Of a stretch of 64,000 nt of DNA, positions 43,296-52,593 are shown in pieces. Position numbers and translations under genes: made by a program. Position 1 is the stretch's first letter. Each line of letters starts with the position of its first letter. Source of the stretch: DATJGF01 sp035495315 (GTDB lineage: Bacteria > Verrucomicrobiota > Verrucomicrobiia > Limisphaerales > UBA8199); assembly GCA_035495315.1 (NCBI GenBank), contig DATJGF010000044.1, positions 79,510 to 143,509 of the forward strand, in the 5' to 3' direction. A model generated the notes under the pieces. That model worked only from the letters and a program-made list of their open reading frames with translations, had not been told where the DNA came from and made no database searches.

Positions 43296-46200
43296 ATGCC
43301 GCCAGTCCCTCAACAGATTTGCCCCAAATGCGGCTTGCCCGTACGTCGTATTGTCGCGGGCGGCGTCTGCCCGAGTTGTCTGCTGGAGACCGGCTTATCA
43401 GAACCTTCTCCGGAACCGGGTGAGAAAAAAGGCGTCCCTGTACCGGCCAAGGGGCCAACTCTCGGACGTGTCGGTCGCTACGAACTCTTCGAGGAGGTAG
43501 CCCATGGCGGCATGGGCATCGTGTACCGCGGGCGCGATCTAACTCTCAATCGTGTCGTCGCTCTCAAGCTGATGCTCGCCGGCCAGTTTGCGAGCGAACA
43601 CGAGGTGAAACGTTTCCGAGTCGAGGCCGAATCCGCCGCTCGACTGGATCATCCGAACATCGTGCCGATTTACGAGTTTGGTGAACTCGAAGGGCGCCCC
43701 TTCCTGAGTATGCGGTTCATCGACGGCCCCAACCTGGCGAAGCAATTGCATGGCATGCCAATGGAGCCGCAAGTCATCGCGCCGCTTATGAGCACGCTAG
43801 CACGAGCGGTTCACTATGCCCATCAACGAGGCATTCTGCACCGCGACCTGAAGCCCGCCAACGTTCTGCTGGACTCCAGTGGGCAGCCGCATGTCACGGA
43901 CTTCGGGCTGGCTAAGTGCCTCGACAGCACCGACGGGTTAACCTTGAGCGGGGCGACATTAGGTTCACCCAACTATATGTCCCCGGAACAGGCCGCTGGC
44001 CATCCGGAACGGCTGACCACTTCAGCCGATATCTACAGCCTGGGCGCCATCATGTACGAGTTGCTCACCGGCAGAGCTCCCTTCCGCTCCGATACCCCCC
44101 TGGAGACGATGCGCAAAGTAATGGAAGAGCCGCCAACGCCTCCGCGCCTGCTCTACAAATTTGCCGACCTGGAGCTGGTTACAATTTGCCTGAAGTGCAT
44201 GGAGAAAGAGCCGGCGCGACGCTACGGCTCGGCCGAAGCGCTCGCCGAAGATCTCGAACGTTGGCTACGTCATGAGCCAATCCAGGCGCGAGCCGCCAGC
44301 GGGCTCGAGCGGCTGGGCAAATGGATGCGGCGCAACCCGAAGGTGGCGACGCTGGTCGTCTTGCTCAACCTCGTCTTTCTGATAGGCGTCGGCGGCATTT
44401 TAATCACCAGCGTCCGGCTGGCTTCCGCCAACCGCGCCAAAGACCGAGCCAACACGCAGCTGGCCAAGAATGTCCGCGACCTTGAATGGCAGAAGATCGA
44501 CGAGCTGATTGTCTCGGGAAAACGTTCAGACGCACTGGCGTATCTGGCTTCTTTCTTGCGCCAAAACTCGAACGATGCGGTGGCCGCCACCCGCCTGATC
44601 TCCATGCTAAGCGCGTGCAACTTTGTGATGCCGGCTGCAGCACCACTGAGGCACGCCACGGCGGTAAGCTCGGTGGCGATCAGTCGTGACGGTCGCCGCG
44701 TTTTAACAGCCGCCGACGATGGCAATGTCCGGCTTTGGGACCTGCCCAGCGGCACACAACTCCAGGTTTTGCCGCATCCGAACAAAAAAACTGGGTGCTA
44801 TTTTATGCCGGATGAGCGCTTTGCCCTTACTTCTTGCGCCGATAGCGTCGCGCGACTCTGGGACCTTCAAGCGGGAAAACTCGTCTTCGAATTTCCTCAT
44901 GGCCCAATCGTAGCATTGAGCGAGAATTCTCAACTCGCGGCATTCCTCGACTCCCCAACGAACCTTCAGGTGTGGCATTTGACACCGCCTCAAAAGGTCG
45001 GCGCTTCGCTGCTGCTCCCTGAAGGCTTTCTTTCGGCAAACTTCTCCCCGGATGCCCAAGAGCTGGCGGTGGTGTTCGATCACACGATCCGTCTTTGGAA
45101 AGTTGGGAAGTCTGAGCCGCCGTTTGCGATATTCAAAATCCCGAATGGCACCTGGAGCCGGTTCAGCCCTGACGGAAAACTGCTGGCGACCGCGTATGGA
45201 GATCGAATCGCCTTTCTTGATCGGAAGGATGGCACGCTGCTGAAGGATTTCCGGGCACATGACGGAGAAATTATCGACATGCGTTTTACCCCGGACAGCG
45301 GACGACTGGTCAGTATGGCCTACGACCGGCCGTTCAAGATTTGGGAAGTCCCTTCCGGGCGCATGCTGGGTCAACCTTTGGACGTGGAAGGCCCACTGGC
45401 CTATTGCTATATCAGCGCCGATGGCAAGCGGTTCGCTACGCGCTCCCAGACCGGCCTGAGCCGCCTCTGGGATGCCTTTACCGGCTTGCCGCTCAGCGAG
45501 CCTTTTGAGCATCAAGGACCAGTCAACGACCTGAAATTCACGCTCGACGACCAATTCATTGTAACGGCTTCCCAGGATGGCACCGCCCAGCTCTGGGATG
45601 CGCGTGCGGGCTTACCTGAAACTTTCAGTTTGCCAACCACTGACGTTTATCCGAGTGCCTGCTTCAGTCGTGATGGAAGGCAGATCTATTACACATCCAA
45701 TTTGCAGGTGCAGATTTTTGATATCCAAACCCGCCAACGCCTCGGCCACCCTATGGCTCATGCCGACCAGATTGTCCGGATGCAACTCTCCCCCGATGGC
45801 AACAAGCTAGCCACTGCCAGCTTCGATAACAGCGCTCGGGTTTGGAATGCGAAAACGGGCGCCCCGCTGACGCCCCCACTCCGGCACACCGCCAGAGTCT
45901 ACGCCGTGACGTTTTCACCCGACGGCAAGCTGGTTGCCACCGGTTCGATGGATTTTTCGGCGCGGGTATGGGATGCCGAAACTGGCCAAACCATCGGACC
46001 TGCACTCGTTCATGAGGGGGACGTCATGCATGTTCAGTTCAGCGGCGACTCGCGCACGCTACTGACCGCAAGCGTCGATGGGACCGCCCGCCTTTGGTCG
46101 ATCCCGAACGGCCAGCTCCTCTGGCCGCAGCCCCTGCATCATAAAGGGATTGTCTGGACAGCCGAGTTCAGTCCAGACGGCCGGCGCATCGTCACCGCAT

Positions 46201-46847
46201 CGGCCGATAAATCTGCATTCGTTTGGGACGCGCAGTCCGGCCGCGTGTTGACGCAGCCCATGTTACACGAACGCGGTATCTGCGCAGCTCATTTTAGTCC
46301 GGATGGTTCAATGGTGCTTACTTGTTCCGAAGACGGGACGGCTCGAGTCTGGGATTCAACCACCGGCAAGCCCATTTCTCAGCCGATGCGCCACAAAGAC
46401 CGGCTCAAGGCCGGCATTTTCAGCCCGGATGGCCGCCTGGTTTTGACCGGTTCGCGAGACGGGGTTGTGCGCCTATGGGACACGCGAAGTGGCTATGCTC
46501 TGAGCGAACCCCTTCGCCAAACCGGTGAGATCACCGGTCTCCAGTTCAGCCCGAATGGCAGGAATTGCTTGAGTGTTGCCAACCTCGATTCAATTAACCT
46601 ATATGACGTCATTGTCGCACCGCCCGCGGCGCCGGGCTGGTTCTGTGAACTGGTCGAAGTTGTTGCCGGCAAACGGCTTAACACCGATGGGGATACCGAA
46701 TACGTCCCTCGTCAATCCGTACAATCCTTTCGCGAACGTTTCCACGACCCGGAGCAAAGGGATTTCTATTCGCGTTGGGCCAATTGGTTCCTTCACGAAC
46801 GCCTCAAGCAACCTGTGCCCCCATTCGACCCCGGAATGCCCAAGTAA
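43296..46847 (+). CDS. Ser/Thr protein kinase with zinc ribbon and WD40 repeats
   Basis: 1183 residues. N-terminal Cys4 ribbon (CPKCGLPV...CPSCLLETG, residues 9-33). Kinase domain at about 63-330: GGMGIVYRGRD glycine loop, ALKLMLAG lysine, HRDLKPANVLL catalytic loop, VTDFGLAKC, SPEQAAG. One transmembrane helix follows (VATLVVLLNLVFLIGVGGILITS, about 350-372 in two pieces). The rest is a long WD40 array with at least ten repeats ending in RLWDL/RVWDA, which should form one or two propellers outside the membrane or in the periplasm. It is typical of kinase/ECF sigma pairs in this superphylum, with the sigma gene at 41848 as likely partner. The ligand of the propeller is unknown. Confidence 0.93.
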   Translation: MPPVPQQICPKCGLPVRRIVAGGVCPSCLLETGLSEPSPEPGEKKGVPVPAKGPTLGRVGRYELFEEVAHGGMGIVYRGRDLTLNRVVALKLMLAGQFASEHEVKRFRVEAESAARLDHPNIVPIYEFGELEGRPFLSMRFIDGPNLAKQLHGMPMEPQVIAPLMSTLARAVHYAHQRGILHRDLKPANVLLDSSGQPHVTDFGLAKCLDSTDGLTLSGATLGSPNYMSPEQAAGHPERLTTSADIYSLGAIMYELLTGRAPFRSDTPLETMRKVMEEPPTPPRLLYKFADLELVTICLKCMEKEPARRYGSAEALAEDLERWLRHEPIQARAASGLERLGKWMRRNPKVATLVVLLNLVFLIGVGGILITSVRLASANRAKDRANTQLAKNVRDLEWQKIDELIVSGKRSDALAYLASFLRQNSNDAVAATRLISMLSACNFVMPAAAPLRHATAVSSVAISRDGRRVLTAADDGNVRLWDLPSGTQLQVLPHPNKKTGCYFMPDERFALTSCADSVARLWDLQAGKLVFEFPHGPIVALSENSQLAAFLDSPTNLQVWHLTPPQKVGASLLLPEGFLSANFSPDAQELAVVFDHTIRLWKVGKSEPPFAIFKIPNGTWSRFSPDGKLLATAYGDRIAFLDRKDGTLLKDFRAHDGEIIDMRFTPDSGRLVSMAYDRPFKIWEVPSGRMLGQPLDVEGPLAYCYISADGKRFATRSQTGLSRLWDAFTGLPLSEPFEHQGPVNDLKFTLDDQFIVTASQDGTAQLWDARAGLPETFSLPTTDVYPSACFSRDGRQIYYTSNLQVQIFDIQTRQRLGHPMAHADQIVRMQLSPDGNKLATASFDNSARVWNAKTGAPLTPPLRHTARVYAVTFSPDGKLVATGSMDFSARVWDAETGQTIGPALVHEGDVMHVQFSGDSRTLLTASVDGTARLWSIPNGQLLWPQPLHHKGIVWTAEFSPDGRRIVTASADKSAFVWDAQSGRVLTQPMLHERGICAAHFSPDGSMVLTCSEDGTARVWDSTTGKPISQPMRHKDRLKAGIFSPDGRLVLTGSRDGVVRLWDTRSGYALSEPLRQTGEITGLQFSPNGRNCLSVANLDSINLYDVIVAPPAAPGWFCELVEVVAGKRLNTDGDTEYVPRQSVQSFRERFHDPEQRDFYSRWANWFLHERLKQPVPPFDPGMPK

Positions 46848-47113
46848 GGCACCGCCTGACGAATTCTGAAGGGCCAAAGCACCGAAAGGCACAAGAAAAC
46901 TTCATCGGCTTCGCAGAATTCCTGTAACCATTAACGACTTTTCCTGTAGTGCCAGGGATGGACCCAGAAGGCACCGGATGCCTCCGGTGGGCCTCAGCGG
47001 CAAAAGATGATCTGATTCGCTGAAGTAGAAACATCTAATGAGCAGCACCGTTCCGAAAGGCGTGAGGGGTATCGGCGGGTGACGATCACGGTGCCCACAA
47101 TCGATTAAATAGT
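46848..47113. other. intergenic region after the WD40 kinase
   Basis: 266 bases without a gene or a clear hairpin. I see no named feature. Confidence 0.4.
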
Positions 47114-47335
47114 ATGAAAACAATCGTCGAAGCCAGCAGGCCGTCTGCCCTTCTGCAGAGCCATTCCGTTACCCTAACCCGGTATCAGAACAGGAATAGT
47201 TCGCGCCCTCCCTCTGCAGTCCTTAACGGCAATGCGTGCCTTGCTGATCTGCAAAATCCTTGGGAGCACGCTGCCTGGATCATGCTCGGTGTCGTTTCCT
47301 TGCTGCTGCTGCTGTTAACGTTTGGCCTCAGTTAG
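47114..47335 (+). CDS. possible small single-helix membrane protein
   Basis: 73 residues from ATG 47114. A polar N-terminal half is followed by NPWEHAAWIMLGVVSLLLLLLT, a tail-type transmembrane helix. The hydrophobic end and ATG start make it more likely real than neighbouring frames, but there is no recognised family and no good ribosome site. Confidence 0.45.
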   Translation: MKTIVEASRPSALLQSHSVTLTRYQNRNSSRPPSAVLNGNACLADLQNPWEHAAWIMLGVVSLLLLLLTFGLS

Positions 47336-47514
47336 ACGACCAAACATTTGGAAGGACGAGTTCCACCGAGTCCCGGCTTTAGGGGGATTACGGAATAAGG
47401 ACTTGCGGGCTCGTGGAACTCGTCTTTCGCCATGTTTCGGATCGGCGCAGCGTTGAGTCAATCGACGGCATTACTTCGACTGGCGCCGCTCCGACTCGGG
47501 ATGAGGTCAGGCGC

Positions 47515-49767
47515 TCACTTGGCCATAGTGATAGCCCGCCAGACGACGGTAGAACGTCCCGCAAAATCAACCGTTGCCGCTCGTAGCCGATAATTGCCCG
47601 GGCGGTCGAGCAAGAAAGAAACGCTCACTATTGCGTTATTCCCCTCCGTTACGATTTTGGGGTTCAAATCTTGCGGCATCAACACGCGGTAATCCTCTTC
47701 GCCCGGTCCGAACAGTTCCCAGCCAACCCACGCATTATGATAAACACCTTTCGGATCGGCTCCGTAGGTATAATAAACAGGTGAGGTCTGTTCAGTAACG
47801 CTCGCCCGTGCGGTAATGACCAGCGGGCTCCTGCCATGGGTCTGCGACAATTCAACACTTAATGCGGGCGGCCTTCCTGCAGGTCGGGTTGGAATTCGAG
47901 CCTGCTTCAGTGTGGTCACCGTGCCATGACTGGTTACCTCGACCTTGCCATCCTCGCGAATTCGCACGACCTCACGATAACCTTCACGGTACGGTGAGGC
48001 CAATAAGCGCAGTTCCTTTGACGGTTTTTGCGGCAGATCCCAAAGCAAGTCGAAAGCGACGCCGAGCCGCAAACAACGCTCAATCTCAATGAAGAAATTG
48101 CTCATTACCGTGCGGTACTTCACACCTCTTTGATTCACTCGCTCCAGGTTCAGTTCCGGCACCCCCCATAAACTTCCTTTGCCCAAATGGACGTGACCGA
48201 GATTATACCCAGGTGGCAACAGAATAGCTACTTCCCCCGCACGACGAAGTTGCCGCAGTTCACGGCCCGGATGATTCTCTGCATGCGCCCGAAGATTGCG
48301 TGCCAGCGCCAGACACTCGCCGTAGGGAACACAAGCCAACTTCGCATTATCCCAAAAAAAGAAGCGCGTCGCACCGAGATCATAGGCGTGTGTCAGGAAC
48401 CAAAATGCATCGGCTCGATCGACAGCGCCGTAAATGCTTGTTCCCCAACTTTTGTTCGTCAGGCGAGCGCCCCCGCGTAAGAAACCGTAAATGATTGCGG
48501 TCAGGTTGTAAGGATTATCGATCGCGAGTTGACAGCCGTATGTCATATCCAATTCCGGCAGCGTACGCAGAGTGCCGACACGGCCAGGCGGCTCGAAAAC
48601 CATTGCCGCCGGAACCGATTTCGCCTGAGATAATTCGTAAGCGGCTGTGGATACCATGGTCTCCCAGCTAAAAAGATTTTGCTGCGTAACAGCCAGATCA
48701 CCCAGATCCACATCGCTCCTTCCTCGCAACTGATTCGGCAAAACAGTCGCTGACCCTTCCCTCAACTCGTGATGGAAGTATTTCTCAAAGGCCTCGAACA
48801 CGGCCCCCGGGGTTATATTCCTGCGAAACTCGGCATCTTTCGCCAATCGCGGCCGAATAACGGCATCTCGCGTGCCGACCGCCGGTTCATCCAGGAAAAT
48901 AACCGGTCCAAGATAGGAGCTTCGATACAGACACTCGGGGTACGGGAGGTCGGTGACGTTCAGCCCCCAATAAAACGCATTCAGGTTCTCAACCCAGGGG
49001 AGTTGCTCCGCATCGACCTTGAGACAATTAATTCCGGCCTCCGTCATCTCTACATAATCCGCTCGTGTGAACCGGACCAGTTCATAATCAGAATTATCAT
49101 ATCGGCGTCTTTCATCTTTCTGCCGCATATTAGAGGCGGTGCCGATGAGCAAATCCGGTTGCAGCTCGACAATTCGGGCATCTTCCGGCGGGTTAACGGG
49201 TACCGTCTTCTCCATCTTTTCGAGCGTGTAAGTTAGGCCCAGATATTGCGTCTGCTGCGGGAAATCAGTTCGTCGATCCAGTTCATTTCCTTCCGTCCAG
49301 GGCCACGGCAGCAGATCATGCCAACCGATCATCTGCGGCAACACCGCTCTGCGGGTAAAGCGCTCCTGGAATTCTAATGGTTGAGCAGTCCCCTCCTGAA
49401 GAATGTAACGAGCAATCGGGACCTCCGTCGCTTCCGGTTCTTCGGCGGGATAGGCCGCCGCCAGCAACCAAATCCGAAATTGTTTTCCGTCAGCTTTGGT
49501 TGCTTGTAGCCACAGCCATTGGCAGTCGTGCCCGAAGCGTTGCTCGATCGCGCCCAAACCAAGTTCATATCTAATGACGGTAGAAGCGCGCGGCTGGCCA
49601 CTGGCCTGCAAACGATAACGCGCTACCTGTCCGGGTAAGCCGATCGGCGCCCGAGCCGAAGGCAGTGAACTGCTCGCCTCGAATCTGTCTGGCGCCTCTG
49701 GTTCCGCGGTGATGCCTGAGGCTATTGACAAAGTTACACTCAACAACGGTGCCAGCCTGGGTTTCAT
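47515..49767 (-). CDS. secreted protein of unknown function, possible glycoside-hydrolase-like barrel
   Basis: 750 residues with a signal peptide (LLSVTLSIASGITAEP). I do not recognise the family with certainty. A central part looks like an alternating alpha/beta barrel: YVEMTEAGINCLKVDAEQLPW, YLGPVIFLDEP, a repeat-rich DVDLGDLAVTQQNLFSWE, MTYGCQLAIDNPYNLTAIIYGFL and TRFFFWDNAKLACVPYGECLAL. FLDEPAV and FFFWDN could carry acidic catalytic residues. The C-terminal 130 residues are beta-rich and Ig-like (SPLVITARASVTEQTSPVYYT, NYRLRAATVDFAGRS). The gene is alone, so context gives no substrate. Confidence 0.75.
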   Translation of the reverse strand: MKPRLAPLLSVTLSIASGITAEPEAPDRFEASSSLPSARAPIGLPGQVARYRLQASGQPRASTVIRYELGLGAIEQRFGHDCQWLWLQATKADGKQFRIWLLAAAYPAEEPEATEVPIARYILQEGTAQPLEFQERFTRRAVLPQMIGWHDLLPWPWTEGNELDRRTDFPQQTQYLGLTYTLEKMEKTVPVNPPEDARIVELQPDLLIGTASNMRQKDERRRYDNSDYELVRFTRADYVEMTEAGINCLKVDAEQLPWVENLNAFYWGLNVTDLPYPECLYRSSYLGPVIFLDEPAVGTRDAVIRPRLAKDAEFRRNITPGAVFEAFEKYFHHELREGSATVLPNQLRGRSDVDLGDLAVTQQNLFSWETMVSTAAYELSQAKSVPAAMVFEPPGRVGTLRTLPELDMTYGCQLAIDNPYNLTAIIYGFLRGGARLTNKSWGTSIYGAVDRADAFWFLTHAYDLGATRFFFWDNAKLACVPYGECLALARNLRAHAENHPGRELRQLRRAGEVAILLPPGYNLGHVHLGKGSLWGVPELNLERVNQRGVKYRTVMSNFFIEIERCLRLGVAFDLLWDLPQKPSKELRLLASPYREGYREVVRIREDGKVEVTSHGTVTTLKQARIPTRPAGRPPALSVELSQTHGRSPLVITARASVTEQTSPVYYTYGADPKGVYHNAWVGWELFGPGEEDYRVLMPQDLNPKIVTEGNNAIVSVSFLLDRPGNYRLRAATVDFAGRSTVVWRAITMAK

Positions 49768-49993
49768 TGGCTCGATGCTATTCTTCAGGAAGGCGCCCTG
49801 TCAAAACCGACAGTCACACCGAGTCGCACAGCGCGACAAAGTGTGACTAATCTCATCTGGTAACCGTAAAAGCGTTACACCGTTAAAAGATTAGAATACC
49901 CCACCGGCACTTCGATGCGCGTAGCGTTTTTGCGTTTTGATGTTCTAACGCTTTAACCTTCTAACTTTTTTAACGTGCCTTTATTATAAGCCC
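49768..49993. promoter_or_regulatory. divergent intergenic region with AACG/TTAA repeats
   Basis: 226 bases between divergent genes. The words cgttaaaagattagaa and ttctaacgctttaacc are roughly inverted across 49880-49975, so a loose palindromic repeat occupies much of it. Promoters must be here but I cannot place them. Confidence 0.4.
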
Positions 49994-50428
49994 ATGCTCA
50001 AGGCGCTGTCCGCAATCGGCTACCTGGGAATGGTGGGCGGCTTGATTGGTTTACTGGTTACAAAGAGCCTTATCTCCGCCGCCCCCTTGGTGATTGCACT
50101 ACAGGCCGCCGCGATAGCGTTGATGTTCTGGGCGCGGATTACCTTTGGTCGGCGCAGTTTTCACCTCGTGGCAAATCCTACCGCGGGAGGACTGGTAACC
50201 AGTGGTCCGTATCGGTATATCCGTCATCCAATTTACACGGCCGTGTGTCTGTTCGTAACACCAGCAGTTGCGGCGCACATCTCCTGGCTAACGGTCTTTC
50301 TGTGCGGGTTAATTTGGGGGTCGATCCTGGTGCGTATCTTTTGCGAAGAGCGTTTAGTCGCCGCCAGGTATCCAGAGTATAGGGAATATGCTGCTCACAC
50401 GCCTCGCATGATCCCGTTTCTTTTTTGA
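49994..50428 (+). CDS. isoprenylcysteine carboxyl methyltransferase (ICMT)-like membrane protein
   Basis: 144 residues with four or five helices. The C-terminal signature GPYRYIRHPIYTAVCLF, FCEERLVAARYPEYREYAAHTPRMIPFLF (in two pieces) is that of the ICMT/PEMT methyltransferase superfamily, where RHPxY and the EE/YxxY region bind S-adenosylmethionine at the membrane face. Bacterial members methylate lipids or small hydrophobic molecules; the substrate is unknown. Confidence 0.85.
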   Translation: MLKALSAIGYLGMVGGLIGLLVTKSLISAAPLVIALQAAAIALMFWARITFGRRSFHLVANPTAGGLVTSGPYRYIRHPIYTAVCLFVTPAVAAHISWLTVFLCGLIWGSILVRIFCEERLVAARYPEYREYAAHTPRMIPFLF

Positions 50429-50478
50429 AAGGTTTGAGTTTCCAACTCTGAGCCGTCCCTCATTGATAATCCTGAGGG

Positions 50479-50502
50479 TCGCGAAATTTTTTCGATTCGC
50501 GA
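50479..50502. terminator. weak hairpin with T-rich loop
   Basis: The 7-base arms tcgcgaa and ttcgcga enclose attttttcga. It lies between the methyltransferase and TRAP genes and may terminate or insulate transcription; the T run is in the loop, not after the stem, so it is not a classical terminator. Confidence 0.3.
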
Positions 50503-50611
50503 GTTTGCTCTGATCGTGGTATAAAGGACGGCAGATCTGAGCACCAGTGGCGGGCGGGCGCTCTACTTAGGAACCCCGCTGGGTGAGAACTCCTGTAGCT
50601 TTAACAAAACG

Positions 50612-51556
50612 ATGATGCATCGGTTGGCCAAGCTTTTACCGTTGTGCTGTACCATCAGCCTGCTTTCCGGATGCTCCATCCGTCGAGCGGCAGTCAACAA
50701 GCTGGGGGATGCATTGGCGAGCGGCGGCACGACCTTCGCCTCAGATGACGATCCGGAGTTGGTAAAAGCCGCTGTCCCCTTCAGTCTCAAACTGATGGAA
50801 AGCCTGCTGGAGGAGAACCCGCGCCATAAAGGTTTGCTCCTGGCCACTGCCAGCGGTTTTACACAATTTGCTTACGCCTTTGTGCAGCAGGAGGCGGACG
50901 AATTGGAGGATACCGATCTAAAAACAGCATCGGAGCTGAAAGCGCGGGCTCGCCGCTTGTATTTGCGGGCTCGAAATTATGGTTTGCGCGGGCTCGAAAT
51001 TGACCACAGCGGATTTCAAAAAACGCTCAATAATAACCCGCGCCAGGCCGCCGCGATGGCCCGCGCGAAGGACGTGCCTTTGCTTTACTGGACGGCGGTT
51101 TCCTGGGCAGCCGCCATCGGGCTGTCTAAAGACAATCCGGAGCTCATTGGCGACCTGCCCAAAGTTGAGGCCCTGATCGATCGCGCGCTGGAACTGGATG
51201 AAACGTTTGACCATGGGGCAATCCACGCGTTTCTTATCACTTACGAAATGGGGCGGCACTCGGTTGAAGGCGATCCGTCGGCGCGTTCGCGAAAACATTT
51301 CGAGCGGGCACTGGAATTAAGCGGCGGAGGCATGGCGGGGCCGTTGGTCTCTTTCGCTGAAGCCGTATCTGTCCAGCGCCAGGATCAGGCCGAGTTTACA
51401 GCCCTTTTGCAACGCGCCCTGGCTATCGATCCGAATGCCAAACCCCAATGGCGCCTGGTGAATCTCATCATGCAACGGCGGGCACGGTGGTTATTAGCCC
51501 GCAGCGACGAACTATTTTTGAAACCATCAGTCGAGGAGGAAAAACCTAATCAATGA
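50612..51556 (+). CDS. TatT-type TRAP transporter-associated lipoprotein
   Basis: 314 residues. Signal and lipobox: LLPLCCTISLLSGCSIRR. The mature protein is all-helical and TPR-like (LLLATASGFTQFAYAFVQQEA, LRARNYGLRGLEIDH, PLLYWTAVSWAAAIGLSKDNP, ALIDRALELDETFDHGAIHAFL), the marks of the TatT (Tp0956-like) family that forms a trimer with the TRAP binding protein. It overlaps the next gene by four bases, and the order TatT, TatP, TatQM matches the TPR-associated TRAP (TPAT) type. It probably sits in the outer or inner membrane and hands a hydrophobic ligand to the binding protein. Confidence 0.92.
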   Translation: MMHRLAKLLPLCCTISLLSGCSIRRAAVNKLGDALASGGTTFASDDDPELVKAAVPFSLKLMESLLEENPRHKGLLLATASGFTQFAYAFVQQEADELEDTDLKTASELKARARRLYLRARNYGLRGLEIDHSGFQKTLNNNPRQAAAMARAKDVPLLYWTAVSWAAAIGLSKDNPELIGDLPKVEALIDRALELDETFDHGAIHAFLITYEMGRHSVEGDPSARSRKHFERALELSGGGMAGPLVSFAEAVSVQRQDQAEFTALLQRALAIDPNAKPQWRLVNLIMQRRARWLLARSDELFLKPSVEEEKPNQ

Positions 51557-52593
51557 GAAAACAATTTCTACAAACGTTCATTTTGACTTCGCTCGCTTTT
51601 ACCGGATTGGACTTCGGAGCGAGCGCCCGTTTGGAAGCAGCGGAAAAGATGGCACGCATTAATCTCGGCACGTTGGCGCCGAGAGGCTCGGTTTATCATA
51701 AATGCCTCCAGGAGATGGCCGAGGCATGGCGTAAGGCGCCCGGCGGAGGCGTGCGCCTGGTGGTTTACCCGGATGGGACTCAAGGCGGAGAGGCCGACAT
51801 GGTCCGCCTGATGCGAATTGGTTCATTACAAGCCGGTCTGCTGACAGCGGTCGGACTCTCCGATATCGAACCAGCGGTCGGAGGGCTGCAGAACGTGCCG
51901 CTGCTGTTTCGCAGTATCGAAGAATATGAGTATATCGCCGAAAAATTAAGGCCCACTCTGGAGAAACGATTCGCCGATAAAGGCTTTGTTGTCCTCTTTT
52001 GGGGTGACGCAGGCTGGGTGCGGTATTTTTCCAAGGAACCACTGGTAACACCGGACGATTTGAAGCGGATGAAGATCTTCGTTTGGGCGGGATTCCCTGA
52101 TCAAGTATCGATTATGCGGCGCGCCGGCTACACGCCAGTACCCCTCGAAACGAGCGACATCCTTCCTGGATTTCAAACAGGATTGATCACCACGGCCTGT
52201 GTCGCCCCGATTTTTGCCCTGGCAAGTCAACTGGACTTGCGCGCGCCGCACATGCTGAATTTGAACTGGGCCCCACTGGTGGGTGCTTGTGTCATCAAAA
52301 AAGAAGCCTGGGAAAAGATTCCGGCGGCAACTCGAGAAACATTGCATGCCGCAGCCGATCGCGCCGGCAAGGAAATTCGCGCCAGCAGTCGCAAAGAAGG
52401 AGCTGATGCGATTGCCGCGATGCAGAAGCGAGGACTCAAAGTGCACAACCCCACTCCCGAGGTCGTTGAACAATGGCGGAAGGAAGCCGAAAAAACCTAT
52501 CCCGAAATCCGCGGGCATTTGGTTCCGAACGATATTTTTGACGAGGTGCAGCGTTATCTGCAGGAGTACCGCTCATCAGAAAAAAGGAAATGA
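51553..52593 (+). CDS. TRAP transporter substrate-binding protein (DctP/TatP type)
   Basis: 346 residues. Signal peptide through ASARLEAAEK. DctP-family features: INLGTLAPRGSVYHKCLQEMAEAW, VRLVVYPDGTQGGEADMVRLMRIGSLQAGLLTAVGLSD (split here), LLFRSIEEYEYI, RYFSKEPLVTPDDLKRMKIFVW, SDILPGFQTGLITTA. The arginine in MKIFVWAG-type sites that normally pairs with carboxylate ligands (MR.P.) is replaced by Ile/Phe, so a carboxylate ligand is not assured. It overlaps both neighbours by four bases in an operon. Confidence 0.93.
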   Translation: MRKQFLQTFILTSLAFTGLDFGASARLEAAEKMARINLGTLAPRGSVYHKCLQEMAEAWRKAPGGGVRLVVYPDGTQGGEADMVRLMRIGSLQAGLLTAVGLSDIEPAVGGLQNVPLLFRSIEEYEYIAEKLRPTLEKRFADKGFVVLFWGDAGWVRYFSKEPLVTPDDLKRMKIFVWAGFPDQVSIMRRAGYTPVPLETSDILPGFQTGLITTACVAPIFALASQLDLRAPHMLNLNWAPLVGACVIKKEAWEKIPAATRETLHAAADRAGKEIRASSRKEGADAIAAMQKRGLKVHNPTPEVVEQWRKEAEKTYPEIRGHLVPNDIFDEVQRYLQEYRSSEKRK

